A DNA stretch of 64,000 nt from Roseovarius tolerans (GCF_900109855.1 NZ_FOBO01000002.1:124001-188000), one strand, 5' to 3'. Counted from the stretch's first letter, positions 17,466-26,554 are shown. A program made the numbers and translations. Notes: generated by a model from the letters alone, not told the origin.

Positions 17466-18551
17466 GTGCAGACCCCGATTCCCCGGCTCCAAGTGAATAA
17501 CCTGACGCGTCGCTATGACGGGCGCGTGGTGGTGGAGGACGTGTCGTTGCGCGTCATGCCGGGCAAGGTGACCTGTCTTCTGGGGCCGTCCGGCTGCGGC
17601 AAATCAACGACGCTGCGGATGATCGCGGGCGTCGAGATGCAGGATTCGGGTGAAATCCATGTCGATGGCAACCTGATCTGCGACACGGTGTTTCGCGTGC
17701 CGCCCGAGCGGCGGCATATCGGGCTGATGTTTCAGGATTTCGCGCTGTTCCCGCATCTGAGCGTGGCGCAGAATGTCGGGTTCGGCCTGTCGGGTGACAA
17801 GGCGGCCAAGGCGGCGCGGGTTGGCGAACTGCTCGACCGGGTCGGCCTGTCGCAGTATCACGCGGCCTATCCGCACGAGTTGTCGGGGGGCGAGCAGCAG
17901 CGGGTGGCGCTGGCGCGTGCGCTGGCCCCGCGTCCGCGCATCATGTTGATGGACGAGCCGTTTTCCGGCCTCGACAACCGGCTGCGCGACGGTATCCGCG
18001 ACGACACGCTGGATATCCTGCGCGAAGAGGATACCGCTGTTCTGCTGGTCACGCATGAGCCCGAAGAGGCGATGCGCATGGCCGATGAGATCGCTTTGAT
18101 GCGCGACGGGCGGATCGTGCAGCAGGGCGCGCCCTATAACGTCTACAACGCCCCGGTGGATCGCAGCGCGATGGCGTTTTTCTCGGAGATCAACGTGATC
18201 CGGGGGCGCGTGCAGGGGGCGCTGACCGAAACGCCGTTCGGCCATTTCCTTGCCCCCGGCGTGGCGGACGGGCAGGAGGTGGAGATCGTGATCCGCCCGC
18301 AGCATATCAAGATCGACTTTGACCGCCACGGGCGCGGCCCCAATCCCACCCCGCAGGACGGGGCGCCCGCACGCGGTGTGGTAGAGCGCGCGCGTTTCAT
18401 CGGCTCGGAAAGTCTGGTGGAATTTCGGATGGATCACGACGGCTCGTTGCTGAAGGCGACGGTGCCCAACGTGTTCCTGCCCAAGCCGGGCAAGCCTTTG
18501 TGGCTGATGATCCGGCGCGACCGGTGTTTCGTCTTTCCCAAGGACGGGTGA
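17466..18551 (+). CDS. ABC transporter ATP-binding protein (FbpC/PotA-like)
   Basis: 361 residues from GTG 17466, with AAGAGG five bases upstream. Walker A GPSGCGKST, Q-loop FQDFALFPHLSV, signature LSGGEQQRVALARAL, Walker B IMLMDEPFSGLD and the H-loop VTHEPEEAM are intact. A C-terminal TOBE-like region (residues about 240-361, VEIVIRPQHIKI) marks the Fe3+/polyamine/sulfate importer subfamily. No permease or binding-protein gene is adjacent, so it is an orphan ATPase that must pair with components encoded elsewhere. It diverges from the DUF2059 gene and runs toward the sulfur operon at 18669. Confidence 0.9.
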   Translation: MQTPIPRLQVNNLTRRYDGRVVVEDVSLRVMPGKVTCLLGPSGCGKSTTLRMIAGVEMQDSGEIHVDGNLICDTVFRVPPERRHIGLMFQDFALFPHLSVAQNVGFGLSGDKAAKAARVGELLDRVGLSQYHAAYPHELSGGEQQRVALARALAPRPRIMLMDEPFSGLDNRLRDGIRDDTLDILREEDTAVLLVTHEPEEAMRMADEIALMRDGRIVQQGAPYNVYNAPVDRSAMAFFSEINVIRGRVQGALTETPFGHFLAPGVADGQEVEIVIRPQHIKIDFDRHGRGPNPTPQDGAPARGVVERARFIGSESLVEFRMDHDGSLLKATVPNVFLPKPGKPLWLMIRRDRCFVFPKDG

Positions 18552-18599
18552 GGCCGCCCAAAGCCGACGTCAAACCCGCGTGAGTTTTGCTTTGCAGGC

Positions 18600-18628
18600 T
18601 TGTTGCGCGGCGGCGACAGGTCTAGATA
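18600..18628 (+). promoter_or_regulatory. Candidate promoter of the rhodanese operon
   Basis: TTGTTG (18600-18605) and TAGATA (18623-18628) are 17 bases apart and end 40 bases before the rhodanese start. Both boxes are imperfect. Confidence 0.3.
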
Positions 18629-18668
18629 CCGGCCAAGACGTCACAACTTACCGATACCGGGGGTCGAC

Positions 18669-19610
18669 ATGATTCATTCCATTCGCACTACTTTCACCGC
18701 CGCCGCGCTGGCGGTTCTGCCGCTTGCAGCAATGGCAGAGCTTGGGCCGCTGGTCGAGCCTGCGGAGTTGCGCGCCGCGCTGGATGACAGCGCGCCCGTC
18801 GTGCTCGATATCCGGGGCGAGGGGGCCTATGAAGAGGGCCATGTGCCCGGCGCGCTCAATGCGCCTTACGGCCTCTTTCGCGGCCCGTCGGACAATCCCG
18901 GCGAACTGGTCTCGGAGGCGCATCTGACCGAGGTGCTGCGCGGCCTTGGCATCGAGGCGGGCGATAGCGTGGTGGTCGTGCATCAGGGCAGCAATCAGAC
19001 CGATTTCGGGGCTGCGGCGCGGGTCTACTGGACGCTGAAATCGAGCGGTGTAAGCCCGCTTGCGATCCTCAACGGCGGCATGAACGGCTGGGCCGAGGCC
19101 GGAGAGAAGCTTGCCAAGGGCAAGGCTCCGTCGGTGAGCCCGAGCGAGATCACGGTCAGCTTTTCGGACAAATGGCTGGCGACCCGCCAAGACGTGCAGG
19201 CGATCGTCAACGGCGAGGAGCAGGCCGAACTGATCGACGCCCGCCCCGAGGCATTCTGGAAGGGCGACACCAAGCACGGGGCCGCCGCGATGCCCGGCAC
19301 CCTGCCGCAATCGCGCTATTTCACGCATGACCGCTGGTTCGGTCAGGACGAGCCTGCGCGCATCAAGCCCGAGTTGATCCGTCAGCTGGCCGCCGAGAAC
19401 GGGTTCGAGCAGGGCGACAAGCTGGTGTCGTTCTGCAATACTGGTCACTGGGCCGCGACCAACTGGTTCGCGCTGAGCGAGTTGGCGGGGATCGAGGGCG
19501 TGCGCATGTACCCCGAATCCATGGTCGGCTGGTCGAATGCGGGCTACGAGATGGCCAATGTGCCGGGCCTGTTCCGCAACATGATCAACAAGATCACCGG
19601 CAAGTACTGA
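18669..19610 (+). CDS. Secreted tandem-rhodanese sulfurtransferase
   Basis: 313 residues from ATG 18669. A signal peptide ends at PLAAMAE. Two rhodanese domains follow. The first (about 30-150) has the structural motif VVLDIRGEGAYEEGHVPGA but lacks a catalytic cysteine. The second carries the cysteine at residue 256 in SFCNTGHWAATNW. This is the thiosulfate/mercaptopyruvate sulfurtransferase layout, placed in the periplasm. It is followed ten bases later by a YeeE/YedE permease, so it probably handles thiosulfate or a persulfide at the outer face of the inner membrane and passes sulfur to that permease (inference). Confidence 0.88.
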   Translation: MIHSIRTTFTAAALAVLPLAAMAELGPLVEPAELRAALDDSAPVVLDIRGEGAYEEGHVPGALNAPYGLFRGPSDNPGELVSEAHLTEVLRGLGIEAGDSVVVVHQGSNQTDFGAAARVYWTLKSSGVSPLAILNGGMNGWAEAGEKLAKGKAPSVSPSEITVSFSDKWLATRQDVQAIVNGEEQAELIDARPEAFWKGDTKHGAAAMPGTLPQSRYFTHDRWFGQDEPARIKPELIRQLAAENGFEQGDKLVSFCNTGHWAATNWFALSELAGIEGVRMYPESMVGWSNAGYEMANVPGLFRNMINKITGKY

Positions 19611-19620
19611 GCGCGGCACG

Positions 19621-20745
19621 ATGAGCACCGCGACCGCCCCCGTCGACACCACCCCGAGCGGGGTATCGCGGGGTATCATGATCCTTGTCGTCGGCGCGCT
19701 GGTGCTGGCTGTGGCGCTTCTTGCGGGGCCGCGGTTTGGTGTGGTGCTGCTGATCGGTCTGGGCTTCGGTCTGACGCTCGAAGGGTTCCGTTTCGGCTTT
19801 ACCGGCCCGTGGCGGCGGATGATCCTGGAGCGTGACGCCTCGGGGCTGATCGCGCAGCTGATCTGTATCGGCATCGTGGCGCTTGCGGCGTTTCCGCTGC
19901 TGGCGGCGAACGGGGCCGAGTTGAAGGGTGCGCATGCGCCCATCGGATTGGCGATGATCGGCGGGGCGTTTGTGTTTGGCGCGGCGATGCAGGTGGTGTT
20001 GGGCTGCGGCTCGGGCACGCTGGTGAATGCCGGGAGCGGCAATGCCGTGGGGGCCGTGGCGCTGCCGTTCTTTGCCATCGGCAGTTTCGGCGGGGCCTAT
20101 CACCTGTCGTGGTGGACCTCTCTGGGCAGTCTGCCGGTGGTGGCACTCGAGGGCACGCAGGGGCTGATGATCACGCTGGCGGGGCTGGCAGCGGTGGCGG
20201 TGCTGGCGCTGCTGGTCGGGGTCAAAGGCTCACACCGGTTGCCGCGCCGCTACTGGGGCGCGATCCTTGTGCTGGCGGGGCTGGCGATCCTGCATCTGAT
20301 GGTGGCGGGCCAACCCTGGGGCGTGGTTTACGGCTTGGGTCTTTGGGTGGCCAAGGGTGTGGTGGCCATGGGTGGCGATCTGTCGGGCTCGGCCTTCTGG
20401 GCGGCTCCGGGCAATGCCGCGCAGGTGCAGGCGAGCCTGCTGACGGATATCACCTCGCTCACCGATCTGGGCTTGATCGGGGGGGCCGCGCTGATGGCGT
20501 GGTGGCGCGCGGGGCTCGCCTCACCGGTGGGCAAGTTGCCGGCGCGGGCGTGGCTGGCGGTGATCGTGGCGGGGCTGGTGCTGGGCTATAGCTCCCGGCT
20601 GGCCTTTGGCTGCAATATCGGCGCGTTTTTCAGCGGGATCGGCACCGGATCGGCGCATGGCTGGGTGTGGTTCGTCGCGGCCTTTGCCGGGTCGTGGGTG
20701 GGCATCCGGCTGCGCCCCGTTCTGGGGCTGGAGGCAAAGCGATGA
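19621..20745 (+). CDS. YeeE/YedE-family permease (thiosulfate/sulfur uptake type)
   Basis: 374 residues with about nine or ten hydrophobic segments. The family's cysteines are present: VLGCGSGTLVNAG (Cys129) in the first half and AFGCNIGAFFSGI near the end, which in thiosulfate transporter TsuA line the conduction path. It lies between a secreted rhodanese and a 58-residue peptide and overlaps the latter by four bases. Thiosulfate or sulfane sulfur import is the likely role; direction and substrate are inferred from the family. Confidence 0.88.
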   Translation: MSTATAPVDTTPSGVSRGIMILVVGALVLAVALLAGPRFGVVLLIGLGFGLTLEGFRFGFTGPWRRMILERDASGLIAQLICIGIVALAAFPLLAANGAELKGAHAPIGLAMIGGAFVFGAAMQVVLGCGSGTLVNAGSGNAVGAVALPFFAIGSFGGAYHLSWWTSLGSLPVVALEGTQGLMITLAGLAAVAVLALLVGVKGSHRLPRRYWGAILVLAGLAILHLMVAGQPWGVVYGLGLWVAKGVVAMGGDLSGSAFWAAPGNAAQVQASLLTDITSLTDLGLIGGAALMAWWRAGLASPVGKLPARAWLAVIVAGLVLGYSSRLAFGCNIGAFFSGIGTGSAHGWVWFVAAFAGSWVGIRLRPVLGLEAKR

Positions 20746-20918
20746 TCCGGCGCAGCGTGACCCTGCTGGTGGCGCTTGGCGTTGTGGGGCTGCTGGCCCT
20801 CGATCATGCGCAATCGCAGCCGCTCAACCCCTATACCGCGCCGCCCTTGCTGGCGCTCGGCTCAGGGCTGGCGGCGACAGGTGGACATTGCGCCGCCCCA
20901 CCGCCGCCCGCGCAATAG
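20742..20918 (+). CDS. 58-residue exported or membrane peptide
   Basis: It begins in the ATGA overlap with the YeeE stop. MIRRSVTLLVALGVVGLLALDHAQS reads as a signal peptide or anchor, followed by a short proline- and alanine-rich tail with one cysteine (TGGHCAAPPPPAQ). Translational coupling supports it being real and part of the sulfur operon. The single cysteine near the C-terminus could carry sulfur or be structural. No family recognised. Confidence 0.65.
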   Translation: MIRRSVTLLVALGVVGLLALDHAQSQPLNPYTAPPLLALGSGLAATGGHCAAPPPPAQ

Positions 20919-20986
20919 CGGTGAGGCCGGTTCAGGTGCCGGGAAAAGCACTCGAGACTTCAGTTTGCGAAAGCATCTGAGGAATG

Positions 20987-21016
20987 AACGGCGGGCCCCG
21001 CGTAGGATCCGCCGTT
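20987..21016. terminator. Stem-loop after the sulfur operon (no U-run)
   Basis: AACGGCGG (20987-20994) and CCGCCGTT (21009-21016) form an eight-base-pair stem around 14 bases. It lies between the 58-residue peptide gene and the convergent VPLPA-CTERM gene. With no following T-tract it may be a factor-dependent or mRNA-stabilising end. Confidence 0.35.
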
Positions 21017-21084
21017 CTCGTCTGATCTCAACAGTATTTCGGGCATGTCATTTCTATTTCGGGCCCTGACTGTTCTGCACGCGG

Positions 21085-21762
21085 TCAACTGCGCTGGCGT
21101 ATCTTGCGCAAGGCGCCAAACCCGCCCAAGGCGGACAGGAGCATCAGGGCGGAGGCCGGCAGCGGCACCGGGGACATCGGATCTCCGTGGGCAGCGTCAC
21201 CAAGGGCAAGGTTGTCCAAGCGGAAGTTCTTGGCCTGCAGTGACACTGTCGGGTTTCCGAAAGGCAGAAAACCACCTGCGTCGGTGCTAAAGGTTATCGT
21301 ATTGAACGCAGTAGAGCTTGTCAGACCTACAAAGCCGTCATCGCTGCGCAGATCACCCAGCAGGAATGACTGGGTCTGACCATCAAACATGCCCGAGATC
21401 ATGATCTCGGCCGCGCCGATAAAGTCTGCTCCGAAGGCGGTGACCTGCCGACCGAAGTCGAAGATGATCGTGTCATCGAATGAGTCGTCGCGCCCCGCGC
21501 GAGTGCCGCCAATGAAAACGCCGTCGGTGACACGGTTGAACTGCTGCGTGTCGCGCGCCGTTGACGTGGTGCCGTTGTCGAACGTGATCACCGGGGCGCC
21601 TAAGAGGTCCGGCTGGGCGATGTTGTCGTCGAACGTTTCCGTCTGGATGTTCGTGGTTGCAGACGCGAAGGCTCCGGCGCTCGTGAACGTCGCAGCCGAG
21701 GCCGAGGATACGGCGATTGTACAAAGGGTTGCGGCGAGCGCGAGTGATCTTGTCGGTTTCAT
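21085..21762 (-). CDS. VPLPA-CTERM sorting-domain secreted protein
   Basis: 225 residues. A signal peptide ends near SSASAATF. The middle is beta-rich and acidic, with FDDNIAQPDLLGAPVITFDN and a repeated DDS/DD pattern. The C-terminus is the tripartite sorting signal: SPVPLPASALMLLSALGGFG followed by a basic RKIRQRS. VPLPA-CTERM proteins are processed by an exosortase-type membrane protease and are linked to extracellular matrix or surface display; no exosortase gene is in this window. ATG 21762 is preferred over 21768 because AAGGGAG is six bases upstream of the former. Confidence 0.88.
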   Translation of the reverse strand: MKPTRSLALAATLCTIAVSSASAATFTSAGAFASATTNIQTETFDDNIAQPDLLGAPVITFDNGTTSTARDTQQFNRVTDGVFIGGTRAGRDDSFDDTIIFDFGRQVTAFGADFIGAAEIMISGMFDGQTQSFLLGDLRSDDGFVGLTSSTAFNTITFSTDAGGFLPFGNPTVSLQAKNFRLDNLALGDAAHGDPMSPVPLPASALMLLSALGGFGALRKIRQRS

Positions 21763-22472
21763 TGACATCTCCCTTGGTTTTTTGATCTCGAGATTCGAGA
21801 CCTCAAGGAAGAGCCACGGTTACCATGGCTGTAGAGTTTCAATTGATTCCCAGTTTCGCGAAATTTTTCTGCGATGCCGTCCGCCGCCAGAACGGGAGCA
21901 GCGGTGCTGCGGGATTTGCTGTGCCGAAATCGACGGGATCAGCGTTGGAAGCGCGCGGAGCATCTGGATTTCGCAAGATTAGACAGCTTCGGGTTTTACT
22001 CTGATCGCGATAGTGCAGATCCGACACCTTAAAGCTGCCGTTTATGCACTACGCAGAATCCGTCACTCAGGGCTCACACCGGACCTTAGCCGCAAAGCGC
22101 CTTGATGACAGATATGCGGACAAGTTGCTCTTGGTGAAAGTCGGGATCAAGGTTGGCCATTGACCTGATACGGACCGAGGATCAAAGCACCCGCGCGAAA
22201 CGCACCGAAGGTGCCGCGCGATCGCCGGGCCGTCCCGCGGCCTGGCGATTTGATAGGGCGCGCAAAGTGTTGAGTTCAGAATGACTTGGCTGGGATAAAG
22301 TGCGGGCAACAACCGTTGCTTCGCCAGTCCCCGGCCCTGCGACCGCGCGGCACCTTCTGGCAAAGCGCACGGCAGCTCCAGACCAAAACCAAGCCGAAGT
22401 TCGTTTCCAACGCAATCGACCGTCTGGGCTTCGCATACGAGCCGCCCCCTAACGCTACCCCAACCGCCCCCG
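21763..22472. other. Gene-poor intergenic stretch (710 bases)
   Basis: Between the VPLPA-CTERM start and the end of the nlpD-like gene I see only short frames (the longest 98 residues) with no recognisable domain, no good Shine-Dalgarno and no steady third-position GC bias. It holds the promoter side of the VPLPA-CTERM gene, including the palindrome at 21786-21800. Composition is less regular than in neighbouring genes, which would fit decayed coding DNA, but I recognise no parent. Confidence 0.5.
21786..21800. promoter_or_regulatory. Palindrome upstream of the VPLPA-CTERM gene
   Basis: TCTCGA-GAT-TCGAGA, a 6-3-6 inverted repeat, lies 24 to 38 bases before the start codon, where a repressor site or leader hairpin would act. 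No matching regulator is adjacent. Confidence 0.35.
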
Positions 22473-23654
22473 TCAGGACGGGTTGAGGTAGTCGTTGGGG
22501 TCGACGCTGTCGAAGCCGTCGCGGACCTCGAAATGCAGGGCGGCGGTGCCGTCGCGGCGAATCTCGGCGATCTTCTGGCCGCGGCTGACGCTGTCGCCCT
22601 TGGCCACGCTGAGCGCGCCGACGTTGGAATAGACGGTGAGCAGGTTGCCCGAATGCTTGATCACGACGATGGGGATGCCGTTGGTATCCTCGGTGATCGC
22701 GGCGACGGTGCCGCTATCGGCGGCCTTGACCGCGCTGCCGGGGGCGGCGGCGATGTCGATGCCATCATTGCTGCCCTTGGCGTAGTCGCGGATGACGTTG
22801 CCCTGAACGGGCGTCACCATGCGGGCGGTCTGGGTCACGCTTTCGCTGAGGTCCGGGGCGGCCACGGTCTCGACCGGCTCGGCGGTGGGCACGGTTTTCT
22901 CATCGGGCAGGGGTTTCGACGCGCTTGGCGGTTCCGGCGTGGGCGAGCCTGCGCCGGGGGGCGTGACCGCTGCCGTCTGCTCAGCCTCAAAAGGTTCGGT
23001 GTCTTCGCCGGGCAGGGCCACGGGGATCAGCAGATATTGCCCCTCACGCACCGAGAAGTCGGAACCAAGGCCGTTCCAGTCCGCGAGGCTGCGGATCGAC
23101 ACGTTATAGAGCCGCGCGATGCTGAAGGCGGTCTCGCCGCGTTCCACCCGGTGGCGGACCGGTTCGACACCGACCTGCGCAGAGGGTTCGAGCGCGCTGG
23201 TCTCGACGGTCTGTGCATCGGCGCGGCGGATCGCATCCCCGGCCAGCGTGTCGATGTCGACGCCGCCCGGAGGCTGGATCGGGCCGCCGGTCGGCTCTGC
23301 CACGCGGCCGGGCAGGGCGATGACCTCGCCCTCGCGCAGCGGATCGCCGGTCTGGATACCGTTATAGCGCGCCAGCTCGCGCGCATCGGCACCGATCCGG
23401 GTGGCCAATTGGGCCAGCGTGTCGCCGCGCCGCGCGATTGCCACCTGATAACCCGGATAGGAGATGATGCCGCGGGCATCCGGTTCGGGCCGGGGAGCAG
23501 AGGCGTTGCGCGCCGCCTCGGCGGTGGAGGGGGCATTGCCGAACGCGCCGCGCATGTCGATATCGAGCGGTTGATCGCAGGCAGCGAGGGCCAGGGCCAT
23601 GCCCGCCGCGAGGGTCAGGTGTCGTGGAAAGTGACGCATCTCGATTTTCCTCAT
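22473..23654 (-). CDS. NlpD-like lipoprotein with two LysM domains and a degenerate LytM/M23 domain
   Basis: 393 residues. The lipobox LALAAC follows a hydrophobic signal, so it is a lipoprotein. Two LysM repeats bind peptidoglycan (VAIARRGDTLAQLATRIGAD and HRVERGETAFSIARLYNVS). A proline-rich linker leads to a LytM domain. The zinc site is incomplete: the first histidine is asparagine (SNDGIDIAA) and the YxH position reads VYSNVG, while LHFEVR remains. That is the NlpD/EnvC pattern of amidase activators rather than active endopeptidases. pcm and surE lie immediately upstream, as in the surE-pcm-nlpD arrangement of many proteobacteria. Start 23654 is preferred; 23639 is possible. Confidence 0.9.
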   Translation of the reverse strand: MRKIEMRHFPRHLTLAAGMALALAACDQPLDIDMRGAFGNAPSTAEAARNASAPRPEPDARGIISYPGYQVAIARRGDTLAQLATRIGADARELARYNGIQTGDPLREGEVIALPGRVAEPTGGPIQPPGGVDIDTLAGDAIRRADAQTVETSALEPSAQVGVEPVRHRVERGETAFSIARLYNVSIRSLADWNGLGSDFSVREGQYLLIPVALPGEDTEPFEAEQTAAVTPPGAGSPTPEPPSASKPLPDEKTVPTAEPVETVAAPDLSESVTQTARMVTPVQGNVIRDYAKGSNDGIDIAAAPGSAVKAADSGTVAAITEDTNGIPIVVIKHSGNLLTVYSNVGALSVAKGDSVSRGQKIAEIRRDGTAALHFEVRDGFDSVDPNDYLNPS

Positions 23655-23685
23655 GTCCTGCCCCTTGTTGACCGGGGCCTTTTCG

Positions 23686-24342
23686 TTACCCGTCGCGCCC
23701 CAGCCCTTCGACCAGCGGCACGAACCGCACCGGGCGCAACTCGTCATACTCGAACCCGGTCTCGCTCCGGGTCACGCGGATCAAATGCTGCACCGCGTCC
23801 GATTGGCCCACCGGCACTACCATGATACCCCCGATTTTCAACTGCGCCAATAGGGGGCCGGGCGGGTCTTCGGCCGCCGCCGTCACGATGATCCGGTCAA
23901 AGGGGGCCTGATCGGGCAGGCCGAAGCTGCCATCGGCGGTGATCGCGGTGATATTGGTGAGGTCAAGCGCGCGGAAAATCTCGCTCGCCTCGGTGACCAG
24001 CCGCTTGTGCCGGTCGACGGTGTAGACCCGGCGGGCAAGCTGGCTGAGAATCGCGGCCTGATAGCCGGAGCCGGTGCCGACCTCGAGCACCTTGTCGCGG
24101 TTCGAGACTTTGAGCGCCTGCGTCATCAGCCCGACCACCGAGGGTTGGCTGATGGTCTGGCCGCAGGCAATGGGCAGTGGCATGTCCTCATAGGCGCGGT
24201 CGGTGAAATAGCCACGGATGAAGGGGCCACGGTCGACTTTTTCCATCGCCGTCAGCACCGCCTTGTCCGTCACCCCGCGAGAGCGCAGCGCAAAGAGGAA
24301 CTGCATCTTGCGTTCCGCGATATGATCGGCGTCGTCGCTCAT
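23686..24342 (-). CDS. pcm: Protein-L-isoaspartate O-methyltransferase
   Basis: 218 residues. It methylates isoaspartyl residues of damaged proteins using S-adenosylmethionine. Motif [16 protein letters not shown] and the family segments [21 protein letters not shown] and [16 protein letters not shown] are present. It overlaps the surE stop by four bases (ATGA) and is followed 31 bases later by the nlpD-like gene; the surE-pcm pair is widely conserved. Confidence 0.95.
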   Translation of the reverse strand: MSDDADHIAERKMQFLFALRSRGVTDKAVLTAMEKVDRGPFIRGYFTDRAYEDMPLPIACGQTISQPSVVGLMTQALKVSNRDKVLEVGTGSGYQAAILSQLARRVYTVDRHKRLVTEASEIFRALDLTNITAITADGSFGLPDQAPFDRIIVTAAAEDPPGPLLAQLKIGGIMVVPVGQSDAVQHLIRVTRSETGFEYDELRPVRFVPLVEGLGRDG

Positions 24343-25121
24343 TCGATAGCCTTGAGCGCCTCCAATGCGTCATGCGCGGTGAGATCCGCTCGCATCGGCG
24401 TGACGGAGATGTAGCCTTGCAGGTTCACATCGGCATCCGAGCCGGGGCTCGTGGGCTCGTGCTGCGGTGCGCCGGTGACCCAGAGAAAGCGCCGCCCCGA
24501 GGGCGATGTGTGTGGCTGAACCCCAAATCCAATGTCGCGGCGAAAGCCCTGACGGGCGGCGCGCAGGCCCTTGACGTCCGATGCGGGCAGGGGCGGGAAG
24601 TTGATGTTGTAGAAGATGCCGTAATCATCGCGGGTCCACACGCCCTTGTCGAGTAGGCGGCGCAGGGTGGGCAATCCGTGGACGCGGGCGGCCTCGAACG
24701 TGTCGTCGAGATCGCGATTCTTTGGGCCGTAATATTGGCTGAGCGCCACCGCTGGCACGCCTTGCAGCGCGGCCTCCATCGCGGCGCCCACGGTGCCAGA
24801 GTAGACCGCGTTTTCAGCCGCGTTGTTGCCCCGGTTCACACCCGAGAGCACCAGATCGGGGGGCGCGTCCTTCATCACGTCGTGCAGGCCCGCGAGCACG
24901 CAATCGGCGGGGCTGCCTTCGGCGGCATAGCGGCGCTCGGCCATCTTGGAGATCATCATCGGGCGGGTGTAGGAAATGCAGTGCCCGACGCCGGATTGCT
25001 CAAACGCCGGGGCCACGGTCCAGACTTCGCCGTCCTCGCCTGCGAGGGCGGTGGCGACCTCTTCCAGCACCGCGAGGCCGGGTGCGTTGATGCCGTCGTC
25101 ATTGGTGATCAGAATTCGCAT
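24339..25121 (-). CDS. surE: 5'/3'-nucleotidase SurE
   Basis: 260 residues from ATG 25121. The metal site starts at [15 protein letters not shown] and continues in [20 protein letters not shown]. SurE dephosphorylates nucleoside monophosphates and polyphosphate and supports stationary-phase survival. The longer frame upstream is rejected because SurE proteins begin at this MRILxTNDDG. Pcm follows with a four-base overlap. Confidence 0.95.
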   Translation of the reverse strand: MRILITNDDGINAPGLAVLEEVATALAGEDGEVWTVAPAFEQSGVGHCISYTRPMMISKMAERRYAAEGSPADCVLAGLHDVMKDAPPDLVLSGVNRGNNAAENAVYSGTVGAAMEAALQGVPAVALSQYYGPKNRDLDDTFEAARVHGLPTLRRLLDKGVWTRDDYGIFYNINFPPLPASDVKGLRAARQGFRRDIGFGVQPHTSPSGRRFLWVTGAPQHEPTSPGSDADVNLQGYISVTPMRADLTAHDALEALKAIE

Positions 25122-25196
25122 GCCCGTGCCCCGCCTGTCGCTGTTTCGCCCCTGTGTAGCGGCGCACCGCCACAGGGGCAAGGCGCGCAAGGCCCC

Positions 25197-25847
25197 TCAG
25201 ATCAGGGTGAGAAGGCGCGCGGCCTCATCGCGCGGATGCGCCAGCCCGTCGCGATCCTCGCTGGGGTGAAAGCGCGCACGGGTGGCGGTGGCCATCGGTT
25301 GCGGCGTGAGGATGTGAACGCGTGGCCCGGTCTTCTCGGTCTCGGCCTGCCAGCTGCGGGCGAGGGCGATTTGCGCGGCCTTGGTGGCACCATAGGCCCC
25401 GAAAAACTTGTCGCCCGCCTTTGCGTCGTCGAAGAAGATCGCCTGTCCCGCCTCGCCCAGAAGCGGGGCGATGAATGGAATGAGGATGCCGGTGGCGCTG
25501 ACATTGCAGGCCACCGATTTCGACCAGTCGCCGTCGGCGATATGGTTGGCGGGGGCCAGAGGGGCTGCATGCACTGCCGCATGGACCCAAGTCGCGATAC
25601 CGCCCCAGCGGTCATGGACCGAGCGGCAAACCTGCGCCATCGCCTGGGTGTTGGTGATGTCCATCGGGGCCAGCGTGGCGCTGCCGCCGCGCGCCTGAAT
25701 GCGGTCGTCGAGTTCCTCGAGCGCGCCGGTGGTGCGGGCGACCGCGATGATGTGATGCGTGTCGCTCAGCGCCTCGGCGATGGCGGCACCAAGACCGCGC
25801 GAGGCGCCGGTGACGAGGGCGAGGGGGAGATCGGTGTCCTGTGTCAT
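25197..25847 (-). CDS. SDR-family oxidoreductase
   Basis: 216 residues, a short-chain dehydrogenase. The cofactor motif TGASRGLGAAIAEAL is near the N-terminus and the catalytic pair appears as YGATKAAQ (YxxxK). The catalytic-serine position and substrate are not clear. It is somewhat short for the family. It lies 75 bases upstream of surE on the same strand and is divergent from bioY. Confidence 0.85.
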   Translation of the reverse strand: MTQDTDLPLALVTGASRGLGAAIAEALSDTHHIIAVARTTGALEELDDRIQARGGSATLAPMDITNTQAMAQVCRSVHDRWGGIATWVHAAVHAAPLAPANHIADGDWSKSVACNVSATGILIPFIAPLLGEAGQAIFFDDAKAGDKFFGAYGATKAAQIALARSWQAETEKTGPRVHILTPQPMATATRARFHPSEDRDGLAHPRDEAARLLTLI

Positions 25848-25954
25848 AAGCGGGAAATCCCACCTGTCGCCGGGCAAATCAAGGACAATCGCTTGACTTT
25901 TGCGGCAGCGCGGCGAAAAAGTCGGGACGGACAGAGATAATGGAGGGACGCGAC

Positions 25955-26527
25955 ATGATGCGCGACACAGTTCTAGCCAAGGCCGTGATCGGCCAAGATA
26001 CCCTGCTTCGCAAGATCGGCCTCGTGCTGACGGGCTCGCTCTTTGTAGCGCTTGCTGCGCAGGTCAGTGTGCCGTTCTTCCCGGTGCCGATGACGCTGTC
26101 GACGCTGGCCGTGCTGATCGTCGGACTGACGTTCGGGTCGCGCATGGGTGCCGCGACGCTGCTGGCCTATCTGGCCGAGGGGGCCATGGGCCTGCCGGTC
26201 TTTGCGAACGGCATGAACGGGGCCTCGCTTGTCGGGCCGACCGCAGGCTTTCTTTACGGCTATGTCGGCATGGCGTGGCTGGCCGGTCTGGCGGTGGAAA
26301 AGGGTCTGGCACGCGGTGTCGTCTCGACCGCGCTGTGCGGGATCGCGGTCTCGGCGCTGCTTTATGTCCCCGGCCTGGCCTGGCCCGCCGCGGTGATGGG
26401 CAAGACCGTTCCCGAGCTTTGGGCCCACTGGATGGCGCCGTTCCTGATCGGCGATGCGGTCAAGGCCGTGATCGCGGCGATGGTCGTCTATGGCGGCTGG
26501 AAGGCACTGGAGGCGCGTCGCGGCTGA
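25955..26527 (+). CDS. bioY: Biotin transporter substrate-binding subunit BioY
   Basis: 190 residues from ATG 25955, with GGAGGG seven bases upstream. Six hydrophobic segments and the BioY signatures VPFFPVPMTLSTLAVLIVGL and YLAEGAMGLPVFANG are present. BioY is the S-component of the biotin energy-coupling-factor transporter; bioM and bioN are not adjacent, so it acts alone or with a shared module. I do not see a convincing BioR operator upstream. A strong terminator follows at 26555-26586. Confidence 0.92.
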   Translation: MMRDTVLAKAVIGQDTLLRKIGLVLTGSLFVALAAQVSVPFFPVPMTLSTLAVLIVGLTFGSRMGAATLLAYLAEGAMGLPVFANGMNGASLVGPTAGFLYGYVGMAWLAGLAVEKGLARGVVSTALCGIAVSALLYVPGLAWPAAVMGKTVPELWAHWMAPFLIGDAVKAVIAAMVVYGGWKALEARRG

Positions 26528-26554
26528 ACCCGCAGCGCGTTTGACTGAAATTGA

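Noticed and set aside
25848..25954. A BioR operator upstream of bioY.
   Set aside because: No TTATA-type palindrome is visible between the SDR gene and bioY.
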